Assembly: GCA_021817225.1 (NCBI GenBank)
Contig: JAKAVR010000013.1
Coordinates: forward strand, 1-41,239
Length of the DNA stretch: 41,239 bases
Source: Thermoplasmata archaeon
GTDB taxonomy: Archaea; Thermoplasmatota; Thermoplasmata; Sysuiplasmatales; Sysuiplasmataceae
Direction: 5' to 3'
In this document: positions 27,664-37,077 of the stretch, piece after piece
Layout: the number at the start of each line of letters is the position of its first letter
How positions within the stretch are numbered: position 1 is the first letter of the stretch
Notes under the pieces: model-generated
Databases searched by the model: none
The model's input: only the letters and a program-made list of their open reading frames with translations
Told to the model about the DNA's origin: nothing
Position numbers and translations under genes: made by a program

Positions 27664-27975
27664 CTACCTCCGTCGCCTGTCGGGCCGCTCCTGCTGCCTT
27701 CTGTCTCTGAATTCCCTGTTCTCCTGCTCCTGAGCTTCCCGCACGGTGTGCAGTGTCCCCATCCAGTACTGCTTGGCATTTTCCTTCGTAATCTGTGCTC
27801 CCTTCTGCACAAGTGCCATCCTCATCTTCTGCCTGAACTGCAACGCCTTCGTCTCATTCTTGCCGGAAGGGGTCTCGCCCTCCCAGAGTCTTTCGAATTG
27901 TGTCTCCTTCTCCGACGGCAAATTCAACACCCTGTATGATGATGGACAACGGTTTGTTTCTTTAAACCTTTGCAT
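27664..27975 (-). CDS. Hypothetical highly charged protein
   Basis: Open frame MQRFKETNRC..NLPSEKETQFERLWEGETPSGKNETKALQFRQKMRMALVQKGAQITKENAKQYWMGTLHTVREAQEQENREFRDRRQQERPDRRRR; no family recognised. Confidence 0.35.
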   Translation of the reverse strand: MQRFKETNRCPSSYRVLNLPSEKETQFERLWEGETPSGKNETKALQFRQKMRMALVQKGAQITKENAKQYWMGTLHTVREAQEQENREFRDRRQQERPDRRRR

Positions 27976-28139
27976 GCCGCCGAGGCAGGGAGAAACAAAC
28001 CAGAATGCACATGAAGACCTCCTTCTGACACGCAATGAGAACAGCAAATGATATTGACGAGAAAGACATCCGATGCACGTGTAAGGAGAACCGGGAGCTG
28101 ACGTGTCGTGCGCACCTGGTTTTCACAGGATTGATTTGA

Positions 28140-29096
28140 ATGGGTGGACCGGAAAGGGACAAAGGGAAAGACCGGAGGCACACGCTGGCTGGCCTTGCAG
28201 TAATGGTCGTTGTTGTCGCAGCATTACTCTATGCCTTCGATCTGTTGCTCAACAATTTCATACTGAAGACATATGCGGCCCCGCTTGTGAGCTATCAGGC
28301 ATCAATAATAGCAGTGGCAGTTCTCGCTGTCGGATATGCGCTGATAACCCTTCTCACAAGAATCCTGCTGGACATCGTGTCGCGCAGGATCGGGAGGGCC
28401 AGGGCTGTGACCATAAAGTACCTATTTTCACTCGTTGCATACCTGGTGCTCGCATTCGTCGTCCTGGACCTGCTGCAGGTGAATCTCTCCGGTCTCATCG
28501 TCGGAAGCGCTTTCACGGCGATAGTCCTGGGACTTGCTTCCCAGACGGTTCTTGCAAACTTCTTCGCCGGCCTGGTTCTTGTCATTGCGAGACCTGTCTA
28601 CGCTGGCGAACGCATCACGTTTGCAACCTGGCAGTTCGGCGTCATTGCACCATCCTACCCACCAAAGTTCTTTTCGAACGATTTCCTGATTAGCGGTTTC
28701 ACAGGCGTGGTCGAGTTCGTTGGTTTCCTTTACGTTGTGTTCACTCTAGACGATGGCAGGACGGTGAAAATACCCGCGGGGATCTTCATTCAGGCAATGA
28801 TAACAATCAATTCCAGGACAACTAGAATGAAGGTGAGGAGCAAGTACGAGGTGGAGAAATCGGTTGACACTGCCGCGGCGATTGAGGCGGTCAGGAATGC
28901 GGTTTCGAAACTCCCGCGAGTAGCCCCGGGGACGGTGCCCGAGGTGTTTGTTTCGGAGACAACGCTTAATACGTACATCCTCGCAATCGACATCTTTACG
29001 GAATCTCAGTTTGAGGAACCCGTGAGGAGCGAGATATTGCAGTCGGCGATTGGCACGATTGCCGCCCTGAAGTCAGCATCCGCTGGGAGAAAGTGA
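28140..29096 (+). CDS. MscS-family mechanosensitive ion channel protein
   Basis: LDLLQVNLSGLIVGSAFTAIVLGLASQTVLANFFAGLVLVIARPVYAGERI.. with C-terminal MscS-like domain. Confidence 0.9.
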   Translation: MGGPERDKGKDRRHTLAGLAVMVVVVAALLYAFDLLLNNFILKTYAAPLVSYQASIIAVAVLAVGYALITLLTRILLDIVSRRIGRARAVTIKYLFSLVAYLVLAFVVLDLLQVNLSGLIVGSAFTAIVLGLASQTVLANFFAGLVLVIARPVYAGERITFATWQFGVIAPSYPPKFFSNDFLISGFTGVVEFVGFLYVVFTLDDGRTVKIPAGIFIQAMITINSRTTRMKVRSKYEVEKSVDTAAAIEAVRNAVSKLPRVAPGTVPEVFVSETTLNTYILAIDIFTESQFEEPVRSEILQSAIGTIAALKSASAGRK

Positions 29097-29151
29097 AGCC
29101 GTAGACCAAATCACTGCTGCGAGACGGGAATTCTAAATACGGACGGGACTA

Positions 29152-29718
29152 TTGCCAGAGGTTCAGATGGCATCGGCGATTGACATCGTTGGCAGATTCC
29201 AGAGCGAGTTCGAGGCGCTGGGTGGAAGGGTGCATATTGCGAGGACGCGGGATGAAGCGGTCGATTCTGTCGGGAATATGCTCTCAGGGAGAGTCAGGAG
29301 CGTCCACACATCACGCAGTCTCATGCCGCCGCTTGCGGAGAGATTGCGGAAGTTCGGAATAGAAGTGCTGGATGACAGCCGCCCTGATGACTATTCGGAG
29401 CCGGGTACGGGCATAACGGAGGCACAGTATGCCGTTGCATCCGCGGGCTGCATTGTGGAAATAGATGACGAAGAGACAGCAAGGCTTGCCTCTGCTGCCA
29501 CTCTGCTTCATATCGCCATCCTCGACTCTGCCAACATAATTGAGAACCTTGCCGGGCTCGCCCCGGTAATCAGGAGGAGCCTCGGCGTCAGCGGCAGAAA
29601 GCCGGTGATAACACTCATCAGCGGACCATCCAGGACTTCGGACATAGAACTCAAGGATGTGGTGGGCGTCCACGGCCCGAACGAAGTCCATGTGGTAGTT
29701 TACGGAGACACCAGATGA
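29152..29718 (+). CDS. lutC: LUD-domain protein, LutC-like
   Basis: GGRVHIARTRDEAVDSVGNML..GITEAQYAVASAGCIVEID..LASAATLLHIAILDSANIIENLA; ATGA overlap with the next gene. Confidence 0.8.
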   Translation: MPEVQMASAIDIVGRFQSEFEALGGRVHIARTRDEAVDSVGNMLSGRVRSVHTSRSLMPPLAERLRKFGIEVLDDSRPDDYSEPGTGITEAQYAVASAGCIVEIDDEETARLASAATLLHIAILDSANIIENLAGLAPVIRRSLGVSGRKPVITLISGPSRTSDIELKDVVGVHGPNEVHVVVYGDTR

Positions 29719-31814
29719 ATGATGATTACAGACAGCTCATGGGAAGGATTCGACTTGCCCTCAGTGACGGTGCAAGGATATCCGCACTGTCGCGAGCGGT
29801 GAAGCGCGGAAGGGATGCAAGAAGGGCCCGGTTTTCCAGAATGGAGAATCCCTCCGCCTTCGTCTCCGATATCAGGACGCTGAAAACAGGAGCCGTTGCG
29901 CACATGGACGACATGGTTAGAACATTCTCGGAACGTGCCTCGGAGAACGGCTGCCATGTTCATGTCGCGAAGAATGCGGAGGATGTTGTAAGCTACATAT
30001 CGGGCCTGGCGTCCAGGTCCGGCGCGAAGCTGCTTTCAAAGTCAAAGTCGCTGACAACGGAGGAGATAGAACTCAACAGGAGGCTGGAGGAAAAGGGCCT
30101 GGAGGTGGTCGAGACGGATCTCGGCGAGAGGATAATACAGCTCGCGGGAGAGAAGCCATTCCATCTCGTCTTTCCTGCAATCCACAAATCGCAGGAGTCG
30201 ATATCGGAGCTGTTCACCGACAAATTCGGTTACCCTGTTCCGGATTCGCTTGAAGGGATAATGGCATCAATCAGGAAAGAGCTCCGGCCTGTTTTTTTCA
30301 GCACGGGCATAGGTATCAACGGAGCAAACATCGCCGTTGCCGAGACGGGCACCGTTGTGATTGAGACAAATGAGGGAAATGACAGGCTGGTAAACTCGCT
30401 GCCCGATGTGCAGGTCGTGGTTGTGGGCATGGAGAAGATAGTCCCCACCTGGGAGGATGCGATAAGGCTGTTCAATGCGCATCCGCTGAGCGCTACAGGC
30501 ACGCAGCTGACAAATTACGTCTCCATGATATCCAACAGGCTCGACATTGGAGGGAAGGAGAGGGAAATGCATGTTGTCATTCTTGACAACGGCAGGTCGG
30601 CAATGAGCAGGGATCCGGATTTCAGCGAAGCGCTGAACTGCATTCGATGCGGTGCCTGCATGAACATATGCCCGACGTACGGAGTGGTGGGGGGCCACAC
30701 CTTCGGGTACATCTATCCGGGACCGATAGGCATTCCATGGACCGAGGAGATCCATGGGCTTGAGAATGCGAAGTTCGCACAACTCTGCATATCCTGCGGC
30801 CTTTGCCAGACCGTCTGCCCGGCCGGAATCGACATACCGTTGATGATCGCAAAGGTGAAGCAGAAGGATGTAGAGGCAAACGGCCAGCTGTTAGTGAACA
30901 GGTTCATGTGCTCCATGGAAAGAGTATCCAGGTACCTCAGCGCAACTGCACCCTTGTCGAACTGGGCCGTAGGCAACAGGGTGTCCAGACTCGTCGAGGA
31001 TCGCCTTTTGGGCGTTGAAAGGACAAGAGCGCTTCCGACTTACACAAGGAGGACTTTCACGAAGCGGTTCAGGCCCGACGAAGCAGGCGCCAGGGAGCAG
31101 CTTGTGTACTTCCCGGACATGTTCGCCAACTACGTGAAGCCTGAAATCGGGCTCAGGACGGTGGGCATGCTGCGCGCGGCAGGGGCATCTGTTGTTTCGC
31201 CGCGGGAACTGAAGCCGAGCGGCGCGCCTTTTTTCCTGTATGGCGAACTCGCACGCGCAAGGAAGGTTGCGCTCCACAATGTTTCAGTCCTGCACAAGTT
31301 TGTCACCCGCGGCTACGAGGTAATAAGCACGGAGCCAACTGCAACCTACAGCCTCAGGGAGATATACCCGAAGCTTCTCGGCCGCTCCGCAGAGAGCATG
31401 GATGTCTCGGCCCACACATACGAACTCTTTGAATACATGGCGGTGAAGCATCCCGGGGTGAAGCCTGTAAAAGCCGGGGAGGAAGAAAGGGTGCGCCTTG
31501 GCTTCCACATACCATGCCATCAGCGGCCGCTGAGTTCGGGGAGATACTCCGTTGCAGCGCTTGAGTCTGCCGGCTACGACGTCAGCGTGATTGAGACTGG
31601 AACATGCTGCGGAATGGCAGGCACGTTCGGACTGAAGAAGGGCCCGCTCGGCGCCGAACTGTCCAGGGCTGTAGCGAAGCCGCTGCTGGAGCTTTTCAAC
31701 GAGCACAAGGACCTGCAGGGAATAGCGACAGAAAGCAGCGTGTGCACAATGCAGCTCGGGGAAGGCGTGCATGTGCCGGTCCTGCACCCAGTGGAACTCC
31801 TATCACCCGGCTGA
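29715..31814 (+). CDS. Fused LutB-LutA-like iron-sulfur protein (LUD + two 4Fe-4S + CCG region)
   Basis: TGIGINGANIAVAETGTVVIETNEGNDRLVNSLPDVQVVVVGMEKIVPT..CIRCGACMNICPTYGVVGG..CISCGLCQTVCPAGIDIPLM..GFHIPCHQRPL..ETGTCCGMAGTFGLKK. Confidence 0.88.
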   Translation: MNDDYRQLMGRIRLALSDGARISALSRAVKRGRDARRARFSRMENPSAFVSDIRTLKTGAVAHMDDMVRTFSERASENGCHVHVAKNAEDVVSYISGLASRSGAKLLSKSKSLTTEEIELNRRLEEKGLEVVETDLGERIIQLAGEKPFHLVFPAIHKSQESISELFTDKFGYPVPDSLEGIMASIRKELRPVFFSTGIGINGANIAVAETGTVVIETNEGNDRLVNSLPDVQVVVVGMEKIVPTWEDAIRLFNAHPLSATGTQLTNYVSMISNRLDIGGKEREMHVVILDNGRSAMSRDPDFSEALNCIRCGACMNICPTYGVVGGHTFGYIYPGPIGIPWTEEIHGLENAKFAQLCISCGLCQTVCPAGIDIPLMIAKVKQKDVEANGQLLVNRFMCSMERVSRYLSATAPLSNWAVGNRVSRLVEDRLLGVERTRALPTYTRRTFTKRFRPDEAGAREQLVYFPDMFANYVKPEIGLRTVGMLRAAGASVVSPRELKPSGAPFFLYGELARARKVALHNVSVLHKFVTRGYEVISTEPTATYSLREIYPKLLGRSAESMDVSAHTYELFEYMAVKHPGVKPVKAGEEERVRLGFHIPCHQRPLSSGRYSVAALESAGYDVSVIETGTCCGMAGTFGLKKGPLGAELSRAVAKPLLELFNEHKDLQGIATESSVCTMQLGEGVHVPVLHPVELLSPG

Positions 31815-31927
31815 CGCACACAGAGTGGTTACTTGAGCGTGGTCCATTGTATATGAATCGAATGGGTGCGGAAAAGAATCAGCAAACCTTAATTAACAAG
31901 GATAAATAGAAACCAGAGGCATTTGAA

Positions 31928-32401
31928 ATGACCGAACTTAAAGTTGGCGACAGGGCCCCGGACTTCACCCTGCCAAAGTCAAAGGACGCGAAAGTATCGC
32001 TCAAGGATCTCACAGCATCGGGCAACGTTGTTATAGCGTTCTACCCCGGCGATTTTACAGCTGTGTGCACAAATGAGCTGTGCACTTTCAGGGACGGTCT
32101 GAGCGAGTTCGAGAAGCTCAGCGCGAAGGTAGTCGCGATAAGCGGAGACAGCTACTTCACGCACGATGCGTTCAGCAAGGCGAACCACTTCAACTTCGAT
32201 CTGCTCAGCGACTACAGCCACGAAGTGGCGAAACTGTACGGAGTCAGTTACAGTGAATTCCTCGGACTCCACGGCGTGGCAAAGAGGTCCGTGTTCATTG
32301 TGGACAGGAATGGCGTGATACGCTACAGGTGGGTAACAGAGAATGCAGGCGTGCTTCCAGACATGGAACAGCTCAAGAAGGAATTGAGCTCCATAAAATG
32401 A
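31928..32401 (+). CDS. Peroxiredoxin (AhpC/TSA family)
   Basis: LKVGDRAPDFTLPKSKDAKVSLKDL..VVIAFYPGDFTAVCTNELCTFRDGLSEF. Confidence 0.92.
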   Translation: MTELKVGDRAPDFTLPKSKDAKVSLKDLTASGNVVIAFYPGDFTAVCTNELCTFRDGLSEFEKLSAKVVAISGDSYFTHDAFSKANHFNFDLLSDYSHEVAKLYGVSYSEFLGLHGVAKRSVFIVDRNGVIRYRWVTENAGVLPDMEQLKKELSSIK

Positions 32402-32523
32402 CGCGCCGGCAGGTTCCCGGCTTACAGTCGTCCGGGACAGCCCGCCAAACGCTTTATAGAAACCATTTCTTCCCGCGATGATGCGGTCAGCGGCGTCACG
32501 CCATATCGCATGATCGGGCAATA

Positions 32524-33153
32524 TCAGGAGCCCCTGAATCCCTTGGCAATCACGTAAATCTCGGAACTCTGCTTCCTGCTTGCGGGCGGCTTGGAAAGCC
32601 TCACGGTGAGAAAAACAGCCTGAAGCTCATCAAGCAGCTGCCGTGTCATGTCGCCTTCGAACAGTTTTGCGACCAGAGAGCCGCCCTTCTTCAGGAGGGA
32701 GGATGCGACTTTCGCAGACATCCTCACAAGCTCAACAGAGCGGGCATGGTCGAGCGAATAGTTGCCGCTTATATCAGGCGACATGTCGGAGAATATGACG
32801 TCCACCCTCCCGCCAGTCTTCTCAAGCAGTATGCCGGTTGTTTCCGGGGATGTAACGTCACCCCTGAGAAGTGTTACTCCTTCCATGGGCCGGATTGTGG
32901 AAAGGTCGATGCCGCACACGCTTCCTCGCGGGCCCACTATCTGTGATTCTACCTGCAGCCAGCCGCCCGGCGCGGCGCCAAGATCAAGGCAGCTCATCCC
33001 TTCGGAGAGTATGTGGAACTTTTCCTGCAGCTGAAGCAGCTTGTAGGCTGCCCTGCTCCGGTAGTGTTCACTTTTGGCCTTCAGGTAATAATGCTCCCGC
33101 TTCTTGTCCTTCATCCAGCGTTTCGTCAACTTCTCTTCGGTGCTGAACACCAT
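32524..33153 (-). CDS. rlmE: 23S rRNA 2'-O-ribose methyltransferase (FtsJ/RlmE family)
   Basis: EHYRSRAAYKLLQLQEKFHIL..CLDLGAAPGGWLQVESQIVG..VDVIFSDMSPDISGNYSLDHARSVEL. Confidence 0.92.
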   Translation of the reverse strand: MVFSTEEKLTKRWMKDKKREHYYLKAKSEHYRSRAAYKLLQLQEKFHILSEGMSCLDLGAAPGGWLQVESQIVGPRGSVCGIDLSTIRPMEGVTLLRGDVTSPETTGILLEKTGGRVDVIFSDMSPDISGNYSLDHARSVELVRMSAKVASSLLKKGGSLVAKLFEGDMTRQLLDELQAVFLTVRLSKPPASRKQSSEIYVIAKGFRGS

Positions 33154-33186
33154 GGAGCTGATAAAATAAACTTTCGGGAGCTGAGC

Positions 33187-33681
33187 TCAGACCCTGTTCC
33201 TGACTGCGGGGGCGGAGGAAGAATCACCCTTCCTGGCAAACACGCGTCTTGCGGTGAGCGACAGTGAGAAAACAGCAGTGAGCACGAGTGATACTGCGAG
33301 CAGGACAGCCGGATCCGCAGGCGATCCATTCAGGGCAGTGGTGAAGTCGCCGGAAGTCAGCAGACCGACAGCATAAGACACGACTGAGCCAAGCATCGAC
33401 AGGAGTGAAAAGAGCACCATCGGATAAGACCTTGAGGCGGAGAGGAGTATTGTCGCCTTCGCCAGAAGCACGCAGCCTCCCGCCATGGAGGCCATGACTA
33501 TAAGCAGATAATTGCCGAGTATGATCTGCAGGAAAGGGATGGATGGAAGCCTGGAAACAGGCAGGAACGATTCTATCAGGGACAGTGCAATAAGCGAGAA
33601 TCCCGAAGCATAGCCATTGACTATCTCCGATTTGCCAGTGATCAGCAAGTGCACAATTCTCTTCGCCCGCTGCACATTCAA
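33187..33681 (-). CDS. Membrane protein of unknown function
   Basis: Four hydrophobic segments; no family recognised. Confidence 0.55.
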   Translation of the reverse strand: MNVQRAKRIVHLLITGKSEIVNGYASGFSLIALSLIESFLPVSRLPSIPFLQIILGNYLLIVMASMAGGCVLLAKATILLSASRSYPMVLFSLLSMLGSVVSYAVGLLTSGDFTTALNGSPADPAVLLAVSLVLTAVFSLSLTARRVFARKGDSSSAPAVRNRV

Positions 33682-33827
33682 TCGAGCCTTCCGGTGGTTA
33701 TTTCAAGCTTGTTGGCAGAATATCCATCTCTGCAACTCACTGGCAATTCCAGCAGATGAAAGGATGGAAAGTTTTATTCGGAGTTGCTCCTTGGAATCTC
33801 GCACGGTGCTGAAGCGCGGTAATCCTG

Positions 33828-34436
33828 TTGAAAAAGGTTCTATTTGTGGACATAGGCGGCGTATGCTGCGACAACCCATGGACTGTGCTGTCTGAGAAGC
33901 TCGATGCAAGGTTTGGCATTTCGTCAAGGAGCACACTGCCTGTTTTCGTCAGGGAGTCTGTGGATCTGGACATAGGGAGGACAGACTTCAGGCAGTTCTA
34001 CGAAAGGACAATCGTCGAAATGGGCATTCCGCTTGCTCTCGAGGAATTTATTGGTATGCACGATGACAGCCTGTCGTTGAAGAAGGACGTCTGCGCACTG
34101 CTCTACGAAGTCAGGAAGAGAAATAGAATAAGGCTCGTGGCGCTGAGCAACATGCCGGAACACACCTGGGCAGTACTCGAAAGGAGGTATTCGATGGCAG
34201 ACATGTTCGATGATTCTGTCCTCTCATATTCCTACTCTGTCATCAAACCCGATCCAGCAATATTCGACATAGCGCTCAGGAAGGCGGATATCGGTGCAGA
34301 AGAGGCGCTTTTTGTTGACGACAGGAAGGAAAATGTTGAGGCTGCGGGCAGAATCGGAATACAGTCCATACTCTTCACCTCTCCCGGCCAGCTCAGGAAG
34401 GACCTTTCAATGAACGGCCTCGTTCCGTTCCCCTGA
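33828..34436 (+). CDS. HAD-superfamily hydrolase (TTG start)
   Basis: KKVLFVDIGGVCCDNPW..VALSNMPEHTW..SVIKPDPAIFDIALRKADIGAEEALFVDDRKENVEAAGRIGIQSILF. Confidence 0.88.
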   Translation: MKKVLFVDIGGVCCDNPWTVLSEKLDARFGISSRSTLPVFVRESVDLDIGRTDFRQFYERTIVEMGIPLALEEFIGMHDDSLSLKKDVCALLYEVRKRNRIRLVALSNMPEHTWAVLERRYSMADMFDDSVLSYSYSVIKPDPAIFDIALRKADIGAEEALFVDDRKENVEAAGRIGIQSILFTSPGQLRKDLSMNGLVPFP

Positions 34437-34480
34437 CGGTCATAAAAGGATTTATCGGCCGCACGTCTTTAGCCAGGACG

Positions 34481-35506
34481 ATGAAGGGCAACGGAATCAC
34501 TTACGCGGCCTCCGGCGTTGACATAGACCTGAAGTCACAGTTCATAGACAGGCTGGTGGCCGAACTCAGGTTCAGGAGAAAAGGTGCAGGAAAACCCGTC
34601 GGTGTCGGCCATTTCACATCCACCATACCGTTCGGAAAGAGCATCCTGACTCTGGGTACCGACGGCGTAGGCTCAAAGCTGCTGGTTGCAAAGCAGCTGA
34701 ACAGATGGGACACGGTAGGCATAGACTGCGTCGCGATGAATGTCAACGATACAATATGCGTCGGCGCGGAACCCATTGCGCTTGTCGACTACATCGCCCT
34801 CCCCTATCCCGACACGCGGATTGCGTCCGAAATAGGAAAGGGTCTCAACAAGGGAGCGTCCCTTTCGAATGCGGAGATCGTGGGCGGCGAGGTCGCAGTG
34901 CTCAGGGACATGGTGAACGACGTGGACATCTCGGCGAGCTGTCTCGGCGTGGTGGAGAGGAAAAAGGTCATCACCGGAAATGCAATCAGGAAGGGAGACG
35001 AGATAGTTGGGATTGCAAGCAGCGGACTGCACTCAAACGGATACACGCTTGTCAGGAAGCTGCTCTCAGAGAGCGGCACCTGGCTGGAAGCGAAGTTTGG
35101 CTCAGGCACCCTGGGCAAAGAACTGCTCAGGCCGACCGAAATATATGTCAAGCCTGTCCTTGACGTACTGAAAAAGCACAACGTCACGGGCCTTGCAAAC
35201 GTGACAGGCGGAGGTTTCAGGAACATTCTCAGGCTGAAGAGAAATGTGAGATTCCTGATAGACAGCCTCCCCCGTGTTCCGAGGATTTTCCAGTTCCTTT
35301 CAGAGCTTGGGGGAATAAGCGACGAGGAAATGTTCCAGACATTCAACATGGGCACAGGCTTCGTTGTTGTCGCCCGCAAGGGAGAGGCAGAAGGCATCTG
35401 CCGCACACTGGGGAAGAATGGCAAGAGAGCATACGTCATAGGCAGCGTCCAGCAGGGCGACGGCGTCGAGCTTGAGCAGTACGGCGTGAGCTACAAGGAA
35501 TACTGA
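34481..35506 (+). CDS. purM: Phosphoribosylformylglycinamidine cyclo-ligase
   Basis: YAASGVDIDLKSQFIDRLV..LTLGTDGVGSKLLVAKQLNRWDTVGIDCVAMNVNDTICVGAEPIALVDYIAL..IASSGLHSNGYTLVRKLL. Confidence 0.95.
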   Translation: MKGNGITYAASGVDIDLKSQFIDRLVAELRFRRKGAGKPVGVGHFTSTIPFGKSILTLGTDGVGSKLLVAKQLNRWDTVGIDCVAMNVNDTICVGAEPIALVDYIALPYPDTRIASEIGKGLNKGASLSNAEIVGGEVAVLRDMVNDVDISASCLGVVERKKVITGNAIRKGDEIVGIASSGLHSNGYTLVRKLLSESGTWLEAKFGSGTLGKELLRPTEIYVKPVLDVLKKHNVTGLANVTGGGFRNILRLKRNVRFLIDSLPRVPRIFQFLSELGGISDEEMFQTFNMGTGFVVVARKGEAEGICRTLGKNGKRAYVIGSVQQGDGVELEQYGVSYKEY

Positions 35507-35522
35507 GCAGGAGGATATCTGC

Positions 35523-37076
35523 TTGAAGAAAGGCGATTTGCTTGTCATCGGCAGGATCTACACGGGCAGGCGGTATGTCGGCTGCGTTGTTGTGAAGGAC
35601 GGCATGATTGCATTCTCGGGAAGCAGGGAGTCGGCGGAAAAGGAGTGGGAATGTGCCCGTAGAATCGAATGCGGGGGAGTGGTGATTCCTGGACTGATTG
35701 ACTCGCACATGCACCTCGCGGCAACGGGGCAGCGGTTGATTGGCGTGGACCTCAAGGGGTGCAGGAGCATCGCCGAGATGACCGGAAGGTTATCGGCGCA
35801 TGTCATGGAACTGGGGTTTGCTGTCGAAGGCGGATGGGACCATGAACTCTTTTCGGAAGGCAGATACCCGACTGCTGCGGATCTCGACAGGATCTCTGCC
35901 GACAGGCCAATCATACTCTACAGATTCTGCTCGCACGCGGCAGTCGTCAACACGCAGGTGCTGAAGCTCGCAGGGGTAATAGCCGAAACGCCAGATCCGC
36001 AGGGAGGGATAATAGGCAGGGACCGAAGCGGAAACCCGGACGGCATGTTTTTCGACGCAGCTATTGAAAAGCACATCTACCCGGTGGAGGCGGCACTGAC
36101 TTCCTCCACACTTGAAAAGGCGGTGGAGAGGGCGGCAGATTACGCTGTCGGGAGGGGACTGACGACCCTTGTAGCGATGAATGCCGATCTTGGCGAGGTG
36201 GAGGCGATCATGAAGGCAGCCGAAAGGGGGAGTGTGAAGTGCAGGGTCAGGATATTCCTTTCAAGGGATGCGTTTGAAATGTTCGAAGGGATCCCGCGTT
36301 TCGCGGATGCGCGACTTGTCCGCATAGCCGGCCTGAAGCTTTTCGCGGACGGTGCCTTCGGCGCGCACACTGCCCTGCTTTCCGCCCCTTACAGCGATAT
36401 GGATACATGCGGCCTGTCGCTCATGCCGGTGGAGGAGATGGAGAAGTACATGGAAGTGGCCGCAGGGAAGGGGCTGATTGTTGCCGTGCATGCAATAGGG
36501 GACAGGGCCGCCGAGGTTGCGCTTTCAGCAGCCTCAAGTGCAGGGCTGACAGCCCCGAAGGTGAGGCTTGAGCATGCCGCACTGACACCGGAGAATGTGC
36601 TTCTCATGCTCTCCAGGGTAAGGCCGGCGCTTGCAGTCCAGCCGCACTTTCTCGTGGGTGACTGGTGGCTCGGAAAAAGGCTTGGAGAAAGGTGCAGCAG
36701 CTGCTACCTTTTCAGCACGTACATGAGCATGGGGCTGATCGTTGCTGGCTCAAGCGACTCGCCTGTGGAGCCGCTTGATCCGTGGACTGGAATGCTTGCC
36801 GCAATGGACAGGGGTGCCAGTTCATCCGTCGAGATGGCCAGGCTCACCGCTTCCGAGGCGCTTGACGTGCATGAAGCTCTTTCCATGTACACGGTGAATG
36901 GCGGATACGCTGCAGGCGAGGGTGACAGACTGGGGTCGCTGGAGCAGGGTAACTACGCGGATGCGGTATTCCTTGAAAACAGGGAACTCGATCTGGCGAC
37001 TGTGGAGAAGCCCGAAATACTTGCAACAATGGTCGGCGGGAACATTGTATACTCAAGCGGGGACAGACTGAAGTGA
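35523..37076 (+). CDS. Amidohydrolase family protein (YtcJ-like)
   Basis: GGVVIPGLIDSHMHLAATGQRLIGVDLKGCRSIAEM..LKLFADGAFGAHTALLSAPY..VAVHAIGDRAAEVAL..RLEHAALTP..GSSDSPVEPLDPWTGMLAA. Confidence 0.9.
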   Translation: MKKGDLLVIGRIYTGRRYVGCVVVKDGMIAFSGSRESAEKEWECARRIECGGVVIPGLIDSHMHLAATGQRLIGVDLKGCRSIAEMTGRLSAHVMELGFAVEGGWDHELFSEGRYPTAADLDRISADRPIILYRFCSHAAVVNTQVLKLAGVIAETPDPQGGIIGRDRSGNPDGMFFDAAIEKHIYPVEAALTSSTLEKAVERAADYAVGRGLTTLVAMNADLGEVEAIMKAAERGSVKCRVRIFLSRDAFEMFEGIPRFADARLVRIAGLKLFADGAFGAHTALLSAPYSDMDTCGLSLMPVEEMEKYMEVAAGKGLIVAVHAIGDRAAEVALSAASSAGLTAPKVRLEHAALTPENVLLMLSRVRPALAVQPHFLVGDWWLGKRLGERCSSCYLFSTYMSMGLIVAGSSDSPVEPLDPWTGMLAAMDRGASSSVEMARLTASEALDVHEALSMYTVNGGYAAGEGDRLGSLEQGNYADAVFLENRELDLATVEKPEILATMVGGNIVYSSGDRLK

Positions 37077-37077
37077 C

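Noticed and set aside
31284-31787. 167-aa minus-strand ORF opposite the lutB-lutA fusion
   Set aside because: Shadow ORF; Fe-S/CCG motifs lie on the plus strand.
34804-35439. 211-aa minus-strand ORF antisense to purM
   Set aside because: purM is clearly coding on the plus strand; the antisense product has no family resemblance.
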